A DNA stretch of 64,000 bases from Thermoproteota archaeon (lineage in GTDB: Archaea; Korarchaeota; Korarchaeia; Korarchaeales; Korarchaeaceae), in NCBI GenBank assembly GCA_027491915.1, contig JAOZGC010000002.1, positions 124,001-188,000 on the forward strand, given 5' to 3'. A program made the position numbers and the translations under genes. Shown here in pieces: positions 16,201-24,436 of the stretch. The number at the start of each line of letters is the position of its first letter. Within the stretch, counting starts at the first letter, position 1. The notes under the pieces are model-generated. The model was not told the DNA's origin. It saw only the letters and a program-made list of their open reading frames with translations, and ran no database searches.

Positions 16201-17803
16201 GGACACCCCTCTCCAGGGCCTCCGAGATCCTCCTGCCGTAAGGCCCCCTCTTGGCCAGGGATATTCTTCCCCTGGAATCGGTGACGAACCTGCCTATCTC
16301 ACCGCCCTCATCCCTGATGGAAACCTCAATCGAGGCATTCTCCGGTCCCAAATCAACCACTAGGATGTGTTTTTTCCTCCTGATGCTATACCTGAGACCT
16401 GCCTCCTCCTCGGCCCCCTCGACGTGCCCGCGTCTCACCCGGGAGGGGCCCCCCCTACCGAGGGGCATCACAACTATCTCGTCGCCGAACTTGTATATCT
16501 CGTATTCCGGCCTCCCCGTCTCGAAATCGCTTACGGTCACCACCGGCCTGGCCAGAGAGGGATCCCTCATTCCGGTCGGCAGCTTGACGGATATCCTGAG
16601 ACCGTATACTTTCTCGACCTTTCCACCTTGAATGAAGATAACCGTGTCCACCACGTGCGGCAGGACGCCCAGGTCCACCCTCCCTATGAACCTCTGAATT
16701 GCCTCTATCGGCGATCCGCAGTGCACCACCCCCACCATTCCTATCCCAGCCAACCTCATGTCGGTGAATATGGAGAAGTCCTCATCCCTTCTCATCTCGT
16801 CGAAGGCGACGTAATCCGGCCTGACCAGGAGGAGGAGATCTACGGTGTTGGCGAAGCTCCCGTCCAACCTGCCGTACTGAGTGACCTCCGGCCCAACCAT
16901 CAGGTCCCTGGGCGACTCGAGAGTCTTCACTATCTTACCCATCGACCTGTAGAACTCGATCAACGCGCTGGTGAACGTGGTTTTCCCGGATCCCGGGGGG
17001 CCGGCGATGATCAACCCCTCCGCCCGCAGGGAGAGCCTCTCCCTGAGCCTATCGCTCAGGTCGTAGTCGTCCAGCGTCACCCTGACCAGCGGCCTGACGG
17101 CGGTGATCTCTATGCCGTTAGAAAAGGGTGGGAACGCCACCAGAATCCTGTACTCCCCCATCTGAATCACGTAGGCATCCCTCCTCTTGACCTCTAGGAA
17201 GGCCTCCGGATCGAGCTTCGCAGTCTCTATCACCCAATAAGCAAGTCTTCTCATCTCTTCCGACCGTAAGGGCTCTTCTCTCAGCTTGACCAGTTTGAAT
17301 TCTCCCGGTCTGCCCATCTTCGCCATGGGAGGGGCTCCTTCCTTGAGGTGGACGCTCATGACCCCGGGTTCGAAGAAATCTCTGACGTCCCCCGCCGCGC
17401 AGATCGAGCCCGCGTACGTCACCTTTACTCCCCTGTTCTTCAGCACGAGCGCCCTGACTCCATCTCCCGTCAGTACCCTGGCGCCGTTCTCCATGGCCAG
17501 GGAGATCAGGGCGTCCGTTCCCTTCTTCCCCGACTTCGTCTCAGCTATCTCAAATCTCAACACCTTACCCTCTGCCTCCATCCTCCTTAGATCATCTATC
17601 TCGGCCAGGCCCACCAGGGCCCTCTTGTCTCCCAACCTGGCCGACCTCTCAAATTCCGCCACCACGTAGTCCGGGATCAGGATCTCCCTTCCCGAGATGT
17701 GGCTGACCAGGCTCTCGTCCTTCAGGAGGGAGTTGAGCAGAACGTACTCGTCCAGCACCACCCTATCAGGTTCGGCCTGGGAGCCCCCCCCAGCCGCCCT
17801 CAT
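16178..17803 (-). CDS. PIN-domain ATPase (PINA, COG1855)
   Basis: 541-aa archaeal protein joining an N-terminal PIN nuclease-like domain (acidic residues in VVLDEY, VVAEFERS, GTDALI, LTGD; residues 1-150), a PilT/VirB11-like hexameric ATPase with Walker A AGPPGSGKTTF at about 267-277 and DEMRRDEDFS as Walker B region, and a C-terminal basic RNA/DNA-binding domain. The Sulfolobus homologue acts in Holliday-junction branch migration. A 23-nt 3' overlap with nadM and 85 nt of spacing to DUF655 upstream suggest its own transcript. Confidence 0.92.
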   Translation of the reverse strand: MRAAGGGSQAEPDRVVLDEYVLLNSLLKDESLVSHISGREILIPDYVVAEFERSARLGDKRALVGLAEIDDLRRMEAEGKVLRFEIAETKSGKKGTDALISLAMENGARVLTGDGVRALVLKNRGVKVTYAGSICAAGDVRDFFEPGVMSVHLKEGAPPMAKMGRPGEFKLVKLREEPLRSEEMRRLAYWVIETAKLDPEAFLEVKRRDAYVIQMGEYRILVAFPPFSNGIEITAVRPLVRVTLDDYDLSDRLRERLSLRAEGLIIAGPPGSGKTTFTSALIEFYRSMGKIVKTLESPRDLMVGPEVTQYGRLDGSFANTVDLLLLVRPDYVAFDEMRRDEDFSIFTDMRLAGIGMVGVVHCGSPIEAIQRFIGRVDLGVLPHVVDTVIFIQGGKVEKVYGLRISVKLPTGMRDPSLARPVVTVSDFETGRPEYEIYKFGDEIVVMPLGRGGPSRVRRGHVEGAEEEAGLRYSIRRKKHILVVDLGPENASIEVSIRDEGGEIGRFVTDSRGRISLAKRGPYGRRISEALERGVLRIYRLR

Positions 17804-17888
17804 GCCGCTTGCCCCCCACTTAGACGCGGGCCGCCGCCCCGAAACGGGCCCACCCTAGACGAATCGGTCTCGCGCGTTCCAATACCCC

Positions 17889-18464
17889 TCAGAACAACTC
17901 CCCCTCCAGGAGGGTCTTCGGGGCGACGAAGATGTAATAATTCTCCTTGCCAGAGATCTCGCTCATGACCCGAGCTGCCAGGGCAGAAACCGGATTCTTC
18001 ATCCCGGTTCTCTCCTCCAGATCGGAGTAGCTGGAGAAGGGTCTCTCTTCCCTGGCCTCCAATATGCGCCCCAGCATCTTTTTGCCGACCCCGGGAATAA
18101 GCTCCAGTTGATGCAGTCTCCTCGTTATTGGGACTGCCTGATTGAAAAACTCTATGAAGAAAGCCTCCCCCTCTGTGAGTATCCTCCTAACCGCGTCCTC
18201 GAGACTCTGCCTCGCCGACGGATGGAGCTCCTCATAGTCTAGATACCTCAAGAATCTGCTGACCTCCTCCCTCGGTCCCCTCCCCACGTAGACCTTCTGT
18301 CCCTCCTCAACCTCGACACCCTGCCTGAGGGAGAACTCCATCAATATGAAGTACCTGTCTCCTATTACCTGGACCACCCGCCTCCTGGATACCTCCACCC
18401 CCAGCACGTAGGCCCAGTTATCGTGGGGTCTCTTTTTCCCGCTAGAATACCTCCACAAGATCAA
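17889..18464 (-). CDS. DUF655 protein with helix-hairpin-helix region
   Basis: 191-aa archaeal protein of unknown function, usually encoded next to eL21 and RpoF as it is here. The N-terminal half (DNWAYVLGVEV, RYFILMEFSL, GQKVYVGRGPR) looks like an OB-type nucleic-acid-binding barrel. The C-terminal half carries a helix-hairpin-helix segment (LELIPGVGKKMLGRILEARE) and SYSDLEERTGM. The start overlaps rpoF by 4 nt. Context suggests a role in rRNA or translation; the 16S dimethyltransferase gene that often follows is absent. Confidence 0.88.
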   Translation of the reverse strand: MILWRYSSGKKRPHDNWAYVLGVEVSRRRVVQVIGDRYFILMEFSLRQGVEVEEGQKVYVGRGPREEVSRFLRYLDYEELHPSARQSLEDAVRRILTEGEAFFIEFFNQAVPITRRLHQLELIPGVGKKMLGRILEAREERPFSSYSDLEERTGMKNPVSALAARVMSEISGKENYYIFVAPKTLLEGELF

Positions 18465-18799
18465 TCGCCCTCCTTTAGGGTCCTTAGGATCTCCAGTATC
18501 CTCGAGTACGCCTCGTCTCCCAGAAGCGGGTAGGACTTGTAGAGGAAAACTCTCAACTCATCTTTGGTCTCGGGTATCACGTTAACCAGATTTATGGCGT
18601 CCTCCTCATCTAGATTGAACTCCTCAACCAGTCTGTTCACCGCGGCCCTAGCCGCCTCGGCGTCCTCCACCTTGACGAACTTCGCCAGGTACTCCATGAG
18701 CCTCTTCTGATCAGAAGTCAGTGATGCCTGCTCGGACGCCCATCGTGAGAAGACGAGAGCCTTAACTTCTGAGAGGGTCAGGGGCCTCTTGTTGGGCAA
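18461..18799 (-). CDS. rpoF: RNA polymerase subunit F (Rpo4/Rpb4)
   Basis: 112-aa stalk subunit that pairs with Rpo7 at the RNA exit channel. Family residues include PLTLSEVKALVFSRW, LMEYLAKFVKV, LVEEFNLDEEDAINLVNVIP and TKDELRVFLYKS. It lies 3 nt downstream of eL21 and overlaps DUF655 by 4 nt, the conserved archaeal order. Rpo7 is not in this window. Confidence 0.93.
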   Translation of the reverse strand: MPNKRPLTLSEVKALVFSRWASEQASLTSDQKRLMEYLAKFVKVEDAEAARAAVNRLVEEFNLDEEDAINLVNVIPETKDELRVFLYKSYPLLGDEAYSRILEILRTLKEGD

Positions 18800-18802
18800 G
18801 CT

Positions 18803-19129
18803 TCAACCCTCTCTCCAACTCACCGGCTCGCGATGTGGTCTCAGGTGGACGGGCGAGACTATGAGGTGCTTTAACTTCTTCCCGAGCCTCACGTCCACCA
18901 GGTAGGCGCCCCCCCTCCTGCCGGTCACCACCCCAACCTTCCCTTGATACCTCCTGTGGGGCATTCCCCTCCTCTCAGAGGGGGTCACGTCTATCACAAC
19001 CTTCTGGCCGACCTCGAACCTCTGAAGGTACCTAGATACCGGGGGCATCCCCTTCTCCCTCGGGCCCTTCTTCAGGAACTTCCTGGATTTATGTAGGTAT
19101 CCCGCCGACCTCTTCCCCAAGAAACTCAC
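18803..19129 (-). CDS. rpl21e: Ribosomal protein eL21
   Basis: 108-aa large-subunit protein found in archaea and eukaryotes. Diagnostic segments are GYLHKSRKFLKK at the N-terminus, VVIDVTPSERRGMPHRRYQG and the C-terminal HLIVSPVHLRPH. The start overlaps the end of pus10 by 4 nt and rpoF follows after 3 nt, so the three are translationally linked. Confidence 0.96.
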   Translation of the reverse strand: MSFLGKRSAGYLHKSRKFLKKGPREKGMPPVSRYLQRFEVGQKVVIDVTPSERRGMPHRRYQGKVGVVTGRRGGAYLVDVRLGKKLKHLIVSPVHLRPHREPVSWREG

Positions 19130-20352
19130 CTCTGGCGAGAGGAGCCTGTCGGGTTCACCACGGCGAGTACATCGAGCTCCCTACAAAAAGCTTTTTTCCC
19201 CAACAGGGAGGCGACGCTTGGCCTAGTTCTTCCATCGTCTCCTGATATCAGCTCCTTGACATATAATCCACCGTCACATATTACAATTATTTTAAAAGAT
19301 TTTCCGTCTAATGGCCATGTTTTTACCCGATATACCCTCTTCTCCCTTACCATGTCGGCCCTCCTCTTTAGGACCCTGCGCGGCGTCCTCTGGGATATCA
19401 CCGCGCCGCTGAGGGCCCTCTCAATCAAGGCCAGGTCTCCCAAGTCGTACCCCCCCTCCACCTCAACCCGACACCTGTAGACCTTCTTGCTCTTGGGAGA
19501 CTCTTCTTTTAACCGGATCACGGTCCCCCAATCGCTGTAACTGAGCTCGGACACCTCAATCCTCCCGCCCGCCTTGAGGTTGATCTCCTCTCTGAGCCTC
19601 TCCAAGTCGGCTCTCCTCTTCCTGGGTCTCCTGATCTCAAGGACGAAGGGCCGACCCGTCCCCAGCATCCGCGCGTCGACGTCCTCCCGGCCCGCCCCGT
19701 GCAGCCTGTAGTCTTCTCCCCCGAACGCCTCCACGGCGGGTTCTCCTATCATCTCCTCCACGGACGGATTGTCCGGGTTGGCCTCTCCACCGTATCTCGT
19801 CTGGGGAATGCCCCTGACGAGCTTCTTGTACCTGCCAAATATCAAGACTGGCGCAAACCTAACCGAGACCCTACCAGCCTCGAAATCCAATAGTCCCTCG
19901 GCCTCCGGCCTGTGGGGGTCTATCTCCGTACCGGGAAACTTTTCCACCACGAAGGCGTCCACGTACCTAGATATGGTAACCTTTATCGCCTGAGGAGAGG
20001 AAGGGACCAGAGAGGCCCTCAACTCGTCGAAGTTCTCCTCTACTTCCGGGGGTATCCTCGTCCCAGACTTAAAAGACTTGAACTCGACATCTTCCAGCTC
20101 CCGCGTGAGCTCTTCCAACAACGCGTCCAGTTTTTCCTCAAAGAGACCTCCACACACCGAACAACCTCCGCTCAGGTCGGCCGCCGAATTGGAATCCCGG
20201 ATCTCTCTCAAGATCTCTCCAGCTCTCCCGACGGGATCATCGCCCAACTCTCCCGCCAAGAGGCTCGCAAGGCAGAATCGACATATCGGCCCCCTGGCCA
20301 GCGCCTCGGCCACCAGCCCGCCATTTTCCGCCATAGGGGCACCTTGGGCCAC
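19126..20352 (-). CDS. pus10: tRNA pseudouridine synthase Pus10
   Basis: Makes pseudouridine at tRNA positions 54/55 in archaea. 408 aa with the two-domain layout: an N-terminal THUMP-containing part with four Cys for zinc (ICRFCLASLL and GCSVCGGLF) and a C-terminal catalytic domain with the nucleophilic Asp in GREDVDARMLGTGRPFVLEI. ATG 20352 is 15 nt from the aIF5A stop. A strongly AT-rich codon patch occurs at about 19258-19335 inside the catalytic domain. Confidence 0.94.
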   Translation of the reverse strand: MAQGAPMAENGGLVAEALARGPICRFCLASLLAGELGDDPVGRAGEILREIRDSNSAADLSGGCSVCGGLFEEKLDALLEELTRELEDVEFKSFKSGTRIPPEVEENFDELRASLVPSSPQAIKVTISRYVDAFVVEKFPGTEIDPHRPEAEGLLDFEAGRVSVRFAPVLIFGRYKKLVRGIPQTRYGGEANPDNPSVEEMIGEPAVEAFGGEDYRLHGAGREDVDARMLGTGRPFVLEIRRPRKRRADLERLREEINLKAGGRIEVSELSYSDWGTVIRLKEESPKSKKVYRCRVEVEGGYDLGDLALIERALSGAVISQRTPRRVLKRRADMVREKRVYRVKTWPLDGKSFKIIVICDGGLYVKELISGDDGRTRPSVASLLGKKAFCRELDVLAVVNPTGSSRQR

Positions 20353-20367
20353 GCGGTGAAGTCCGCC

Positions 20368-20769
20368 TCACCTGGTCCTTATCACCTTCTTCTTGCCCAG
20401 CGCGACCCAATACTCCACCTCGACTCCTGGCTCCAGCCTACCGGCGACCTCCGGATCCAGATCGTCAACGCTCACTTCGAATACGTCCTCGTAGTTCTCC
20501 ATGTCCATTATCTGAACGATACCGCCGCTGACTGAGATGACCTGTCCAACCCTCTTGTCTATTATGGGTATCTCGACGTCCGCCCCGGCGGGGAATATCC
20601 TGGACCTCCTGTTCCCGTCGAACAAACCCCTGGCTTCTATCCTCACCTTGGCGGCCCCGTGCTTCCCGGGCTTTGACTTGGAGACGTCCAGGACGACGCA
20701 CGGCTCCCCATCTATCACTATGTAACTTCCTTTCCTCAGATCTCCGGCAGAACCGTGGGTTATCCCCAT
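20368..20769 (-). CDS. eif5a: Translation factor aIF5A
   Basis: 133-aa elongation/initiation factor that relieves ribosome stalling. The hypusination loop SKPGKHGAAK places the modified lysine at residue 36, followed by an OB-fold C-terminal domain (SGGIVQIMDMENYEDVFEV). Modification requires deoxyhypusine synthase, not encoded here. It is the next gene after uS9 with a 39-nt gap and precedes pus10 by 15 nt. Confidence 0.96.
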   Translation of the reverse strand: MGITHGSAGDLRKGSYIVIDGEPCVVLDVSKSKPGKHGAAKVRIEARGLFDGNRRSRIFPAGADVEIPIIDKRVGQVISVSGGIVQIMDMENYEDVFEVSVDDLDPEVAGRLEPGVEVEYWVALGKKKVIRTR

Positions 20770-20808
20770 GAGGTCACCCGGGTAGGAAGCTCATCCAGAT
20801 GCTAATAA

Positions 20809-21243
20809 TCACCTATACGACTTCTGGAAGCGTGCCCTGGCCCTTCTTCCCCCGTACTTCTTTGGCTCCCTCTGTCTCGGGTCGCCAGCCAATATGGTCC
20901 TGTCGTACTCCTTGTACAAGTTCTCCAACTCCTTAGATCCCGTGTAGGCAACCAGCGCCCTGCCTATCGCCATCCTGACGGCGTCAGCCTGCCCCATGAA
21001 TCCTCCTCCCTTGACCCTGACCCAGATGTCGACGCCGCCGATCACGTCCTCTCCGGCTAGCCAGAGAGGTTCTAATATCTTCATTCTAACGAACTCGTTT
21101 GGCGCGTAGACTTCAACGGGTCTTCCGTTGATGAACAACCTACCGCTTCCGGGGGTAAGCCTGGCGAACGCCCTGGCCGTTTTCCTCCTGGCTGATGCGT
21201 ATACGACCCGCCCACCGCGGCTCTCAGAAACCAACACCCTCAC
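20809..21243 (-). CDS. rpsI: Ribosomal protein uS9
   Basis: 144-aa small-subunit protein whose basic tail reaches the P site. Seen are YASARRKTARAFARL, the conserved VKGGGFMGQADAVRMAIGRA and the C-terminal KKYGGRRARARFQKSYR ending in Arg. It overlaps uL13 by 20 nt. In many archaea Rpo10 and Rpo11-type genes follow; here aIF5A follows instead. Confidence 0.96.
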   Translation of the reverse strand: MRVLVSESRGGRVVYASARRKTARAFARLTPGSGRLFINGRPVEVYAPNEFVRMKILEPLWLAGEDVIGGVDIWVRVKGGGFMGQADAVRMAIGRALVAYTGSKELENLYKEYDRTILAGDPRQREPKKYGGRRARARFQKSYR

Positions 21244-21697
21244 CTCCTCTCCACCCCATCCTCTCAGCCAGCCAGCCCAGGGTCACGTAATCCCTCCTCT
21301 TCTTGGGTTTGAGGTGTTCTACGGTGTAATCCTTTGGCATCCGGATGGCCCTCTCCAACTCTATCCCCGGAGGGATCCCGATATAGACCCTTATCCTCCG
21401 CATGGCCTCCCTGCCCCTCGGCTTCTTGATGGGAAGCATCCCTCTTATGGTCTTCCACAGGATCCTGTCTGGCACTCGAGGCTGCACCGGTCCCTTCTCG
21501 GGGCTGGGCTTTCCCTGGATGCGCCTCCTCTTGAGGTATTTTTCCAGAATTGACCTCCTATTCCCCGTGATGACTGCCCTCTCCGCCCTTATTATAGTCA
21601 CCCTTTTACCCTCCAAGGCCGCCTTGGCGGCATAGCTGGCCAGCCTACCCAGTATGGCGCCGTCCGCGTCTATGATTAGATCCCGTCCGCCGCCCAA
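21224..21697 (-). CDS. rplM: Ribosomal protein uL13
   Basis: 157-aa large-subunit protein. Family features are IIDADGAILGRLASYAAKAA, NRRSILEKYLKRR, IRGMLPIKKPRGREAMRRI and the C-terminal VTLGWLAERMGW. The C-terminus overlaps uS9 and the start lies 13 nt from the eL18 stop. The C-terminal GGEGVGF extension arises from the overlap region. Confidence 0.95.
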   Translation of the reverse strand: MGGGRDLIIDADGAILGRLASYAAKAALEGKRVTIIRAERAVITGNRRSILEKYLKRRRIQGKPSPEKGPVQPRVPDRILWKTIRGMLPIKKPRGREAMRRIRVYIGIPPGIELERAIRMPKDYTVEHLKPKKRRDYVTLGWLAERMGWRGGEGVGF

Positions 21698-21710
21698 GAG
21701 GCATCACCTC

Positions 21711-22073
21711 TCATACCACTATCCGCACTCCTGTCCCCTTGGGGTTCTCTCCGACGGCTTCCACGAGGCTGATGGCCCTACCACCCACCCTTTCTATCTT
21801 CTTCCTGGCGGAGACCGAAAACTTGAGCGCGGCCACCGTGATCGACTTTGTCAAGTCGCCGAACGCCAGTACCTTCCCCGGGACGACCACGAAATCTCCC
21901 TCCGAGGCGAGCCTCTCTATCTTCCCCAGGTTGACCTCTACCCTCCTCCTGGGGGAAGATATCTTATCGGCCACCGCCAGCCACACTCTGGCCTGATTTT
22001 CCCTCCCCGCCTTCTTGAGGGCCCTGTAAGCTATTCTTATCTCCTCACTAGTCGGACCGCTCGGCTTGGGCAA
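21711..22073 (-). CDS. rpl18e: Ribosomal protein eL18
   Basis: 120-aa large-subunit protein. TTG 22073 is chosen because the family begins close to KPSGPTSEEIRIAYRALKKA, and a TATA-like element at 22101-22110 lies just upstream. A longer frame would run into the tRNA-Leu gene, which is not credible. The core VWLAVADKISSPRRRVEVNL, VVVPGKVLAFGDL and SVSARKKIERVGGR are typical. First gene of the eL18-uL13-uS9 group. Confidence 0.93.
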   Translation of the reverse strand: MPKPSGPTSEEIRIAYRALKKAGRENQARVWLAVADKISSPRRRVEVNLGKIERLASEGDFVVVPGKVLAFGDLTKSITVAALKFSVSARKKIERVGGRAISLVEAVGENPKGTGVRIVV

Positions 22074-22100
22074 GCCTATCCCGGAGCCGGGCGCGGCGGG

Positions 22101-22110
22101 TGATAAATAA
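22101..22110 (-). promoter_or_regulatory. TATA-like promoter of eL18-uL13-uS9
   Basis: TTATTTATCA on the minus strand, between the tRNA-Leu 3' end and TTG 22073. Spacing predicts a transcript with only a few leader bases. Confidence 0.5.
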
Positions 22111-22129
22111 ACGTGACCACCGAATCTGG

Positions 22130-22215
22130 TGCGGGGGGTGGGATTCGAACCCACGCGGGCCTGCGCCCACTCGGCCCTCAACCGAGCGCCTTGGACCTGG
22201 CTTGGCTACCCCCGC
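22130..22215 (-). tRNA. tRNA-Leu (anticodon GAG)
   Basis: An 86-nt class II tRNA. Acceptor stem GCGGGGG/CCCCCGC, anticodon stem CTCGG/CCGAG with loop TTGAGGG (anticodon GAG), long variable arm, and T arm GTGGG-TTCGAAT-CCCAC. The discriminator is A, and the next three bases (22129-22127) encode CCA. No intron is seen. It is placed between rpoD and eL18 in the same orientation. Confidence 0.96.
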
Positions 22216-22235
22216 AACCTCTGGGTTCGTCTCCC

Positions 22236-22246
22236 GAAATATAATC
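22236..22246 (-). promoter_or_regulatory. TATA-like promoter of tRNA-Leu
   Basis: GATTATATTTC on the minus strand, centred about 26 nt upstream of the mature tRNA 5' end at 22215. It lies just past the rpoD stop. Confidence 0.55.
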
Positions 22247-22254
22247 TTGTCGAG

Positions 22255-23058
22255 CTATCCCCCGCCCTCCGCATTGGATATTTTCTCCTTCAATGAGTTA
22301 AATTTTTTCAATAATTCGTCCGTCGCTGCCACGAGAATTTCCCCTATTGTCAGGGCTTCGGTAGTCTCAAAGCTCATGATGAACCGACTGCCGTCCCAGT
22401 CCTCCACCTCGACGGATTCAGGATCCCTTCTCCTCTGGACCTCAATGCAGTCCTCCAACCCAGGGCAGTCTAGGTAACTCTCAACGACGTAATCTCCCCC
22501 TTCTTTCCTGAAGGAACCGTCGGGGCACCTCTCGACGTACTTCCTGCAGGCCCTGACGGCCCCTCCCCTCAACCTGTAGATCGGGTAATAGGAGTATCCG
22601 AGCCCGCTGACCGCCTGCCACTTGCTGTGCCACTTGCCTTTTCCCATCCTCACTATGGCCTCCAACTTTATCCTGGCTCCTTTGTGCATCTTCACTATGG
22701 GTATCCTCTCGTTCGCCGGGATCACAACCGGATCTGAGCTGACCAGATCCCCAGAGTAGACGATCTCCCCGTCCTCCTCTGCAACCCTGTCCAGACTAAG
22801 GGTGACCACCTTCCCATCTCCTACGGAATATGATCTAAGATCGGTCCTTATGGGCACCATCGCCAACCTGTGAGCCACGTACTCGTCAAAGTAGTGGGTC
22901 GTGTTGGTGAAGAAGACGACCTCGTCGACGGCCATGACCGGAACCTCGCCGAGGAGGGCCCTCCTAAAGGCGTTTGCGAGCGCCGGATTGGCTTTTTCTA
23001 AAACAAATTTCACGGAAATTGGTGTATGAGATACTATCTTAATCCGCATCCTCACCAC
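22255..23058 (-). CDS. rpoD: RNA polymerase subunit D (Rpo3)
   Basis: 267-aa alpha-like assembly subunit. The dimerisation region is seen in FVLEKANPALANAFRRALLG and VPVMAVDEVVFFTNTT, and KWHSKWQAVSGLGYSYYP leads into the insert domain. That domain has four Cys spaced CX6C-X19-CX5C, unlike the CX2CX2C cluster of Fe-S-bearing homologues, so cluster binding is doubtful. The start is ATG 23049 or GTG 23058. It overlaps the upstream unknown gene by 20 nt. The last 50 nt of coding sequence are AT-rich. Confidence 0.95.
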   Translation of the reverse strand: MVRMRIKIVSHTPISVKFVLEKANPALANAFRRALLGEVPVMAVDEVVFFTNTTHYFDEYVAHRLAMVPIRTDLRSYSVGDGKVVTLSLDRVAEEDGEIVYSGDLVSSDPVVIPANERIPIVKMHKGARIKLEAIVRMGKGKWHSKWQAVSGLGYSYYPIYRLRGGAVRACRKYVERCPDGSFRKEGGDYVVESYLDCPGLEDCIEVQRRRDPESVEVEDWDGSRFIMSFETTEALTIGEILVAATDELLKKFNSLKEKISNAEGGG

Positions 23059-23998
23059 CCTTCTCCGACAGCACCCGGGCCCAGGGATTGTCCCGGGCGA
23101 ACTCCTCTATCAACTCGAAGGATATTGAACCTTCCGGGGGCGGGATCACCGCCTCGTCTTCCTCCCCCCTCGAGGTCGCAGTGGTCTCCTCTCCCTCCGT
23201 AGGTCGTCCTCTGGCCCCCGCCACATCACGGACGATAGATCTCCCCGAAATCGGAGCCGTTCCGGCTCTCTCCCTCGGGAGGTTTTGGAAGCCTGCCAGA
23301 TCTGAATTGATCTCTTCCCACAACGGCGGGATGCGGTCGGCGGAGCGGACAGCGATCTCCCTGTCGGCCAGCAACTTGACTATGGTCTCCAATAGATCCA
23401 ACCTCTTCTCCAGAGACCTTAACCTCTCCCGGAAGAGCTCCTCTCGGGCGGCCCCTTCACCCACCTCTCTTCCCCCTCTCGGGGGCACCACCGAGACATC
23501 GGCCTGCCGCGCGTCAAATGGGAGCCCACGATCGGTCCCGCTGGCTCCCGGGACAGGCCTCACACCCGCCCTATCTCCCTGGAGGGACATCCTGTCGAGG
23601 CTGAGCAGTTGTCCCACAACCTCTCCCCTTACGGAGAGTGAAGAGAGACTCCTAAGCTGTATTCTATCGAATATTTGCCGGTAAGCGGGCCTCTCCCTTG
23701 CCTGCGCCTCTATGAACTCTCTTAGCTCCTCGAGCTCCTCCGGCCTGATCCAGACGTGTATGGCAGATAGCTTCAATCCCCTCCCCTTGGCGTCGGAGAG
23801 CAGGGCTGCGAGCCACCGCAGGAACTCCCTCCCGGCGTCCCCGTCGTATATCGCCGACGCCACGTTTATTCTCCTGCCTGCCTTCAGATCCAGACTGAGA
23901 TAGGCCGAGGCCTCGTCCGGACCCGGTTCCAGCACCTCGGCTTCTATACCGCGCTCCCTGTACCAGTGCATCAAGAGGTCCGCGGCCGAAATGGGCAA
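23039..23998 (-). CDS. Unknown protein between uS11 and RpoD
   Basis: A 319-aa protein I cannot place in a family. Residues 1-135 look like a compact alpha/beta domain (AADLLMHWYRERGIEAEVL, INVASAIYDGDAGREFLRWL, AIHVWIRPEELEELREF). A Gly/Arg-rich linker (140-185) leads to a predicted coiled coil (186-212, EELFRERLRSLEKRLDLLE), a second disordered acidic stretch, and a C-terminal helix with DNPWARVL (303-310). It overlaps the rpoD start by 20 nt, so it is co-translated in a very conserved operon where uS11 and RpoD are normally adjacent. No catalytic motif is visible. Confidence 0.8.
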   Translation of the reverse strand: MPISAADLLMHWYRERGIEAEVLEPGPDEASAYLSLDLKAGRRINVASAIYDGDAGREFLRWLAALLSDAKGRGLKLSAIHVWIRPEELEELREFIEAQARERPAYRQIFDRIQLRSLSSLSVRGEVVGQLLSLDRMSLQGDRAGVRPVPGASGTDRGLPFDARQADVSVVPPRGGREVGEGAAREELFRERLRSLEKRLDLLETIVKLLADREIAVRSADRIPPLWEEINSDLAGFQNLPRERAGTAPISGRSIVRDVAGARGRPTEGEETTATSRGEEDEAVIPPPEGSISFELIEEFARDNPWARVLSEKGGEDAD

Positions 23999-24037
23999 CC
24001 CTAACTCCTTTACCCCCAGACCGTTATAATAAATGAT

Positions 24038-24436
24038 TCAGACCCTCCTGCCCCTCCTGCCGTGGGGCCTGCGAGTCCCGTCGTGAGGTATCGGCGTGAC
24101 CTCCTCCACCCTTATTATCAGCATGCCGGATCTGGCCAATCCCCTTATTGCCGCCGCGGCGCCCGGCCCAGGTATCCTGCTCTTTATGCCCCCGGGAGCC
24201 CTAACCTTGACTATCAACTGGTTCACCCCCTTGGACAAGGCCTCCTTCGCGGCCGCCATGGCCGCCTTCAGGGCGGCGTAAGGGGATCCCTCGAGTCTGT
24301 CCGCGTCGACGAACATCCCTCCAGATGCCCTGGCTATGGTCTCCCCGCCGGTTACGTCTGTTATGTGGACTATCGTGTCGTTGAACGAGGAGTATATGTG
24401 GGCCACTCCAATCCTACCTTTCTTCGGCTGCGACAT
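24038..24436 (-). CDS. rpsK: Ribosomal protein uS11
   Basis: 132-aa platform protein of the small subunit. Typical segments are [40 protein letters not shown] and the C-terminal [19 protein letters not shown]. The start overlaps the end of uS4 by 23 nt. Gene order uS13-uS4-uS11 is the standard archaeal one. Confidence 0.96.
   Translation of the reverse strand: MSQPKKGRIGVAHIYSSFNDTIVHITDVTGGETIARASGGMFVDADRLEGSPYAALKAAMAAAKEALSKGVNQLIVKVRAPGGIKSRIPGPGAAAAIRGLARSGMLIIRVEEVTPIPHDGTRRPHGRRGRRV

Noticed and set aside
22074-22181. Longer eL18 reading frame
   Set aside because: The extra codons run through the tRNA-Leu gene and the promoter. The family start matches TTG 22073.
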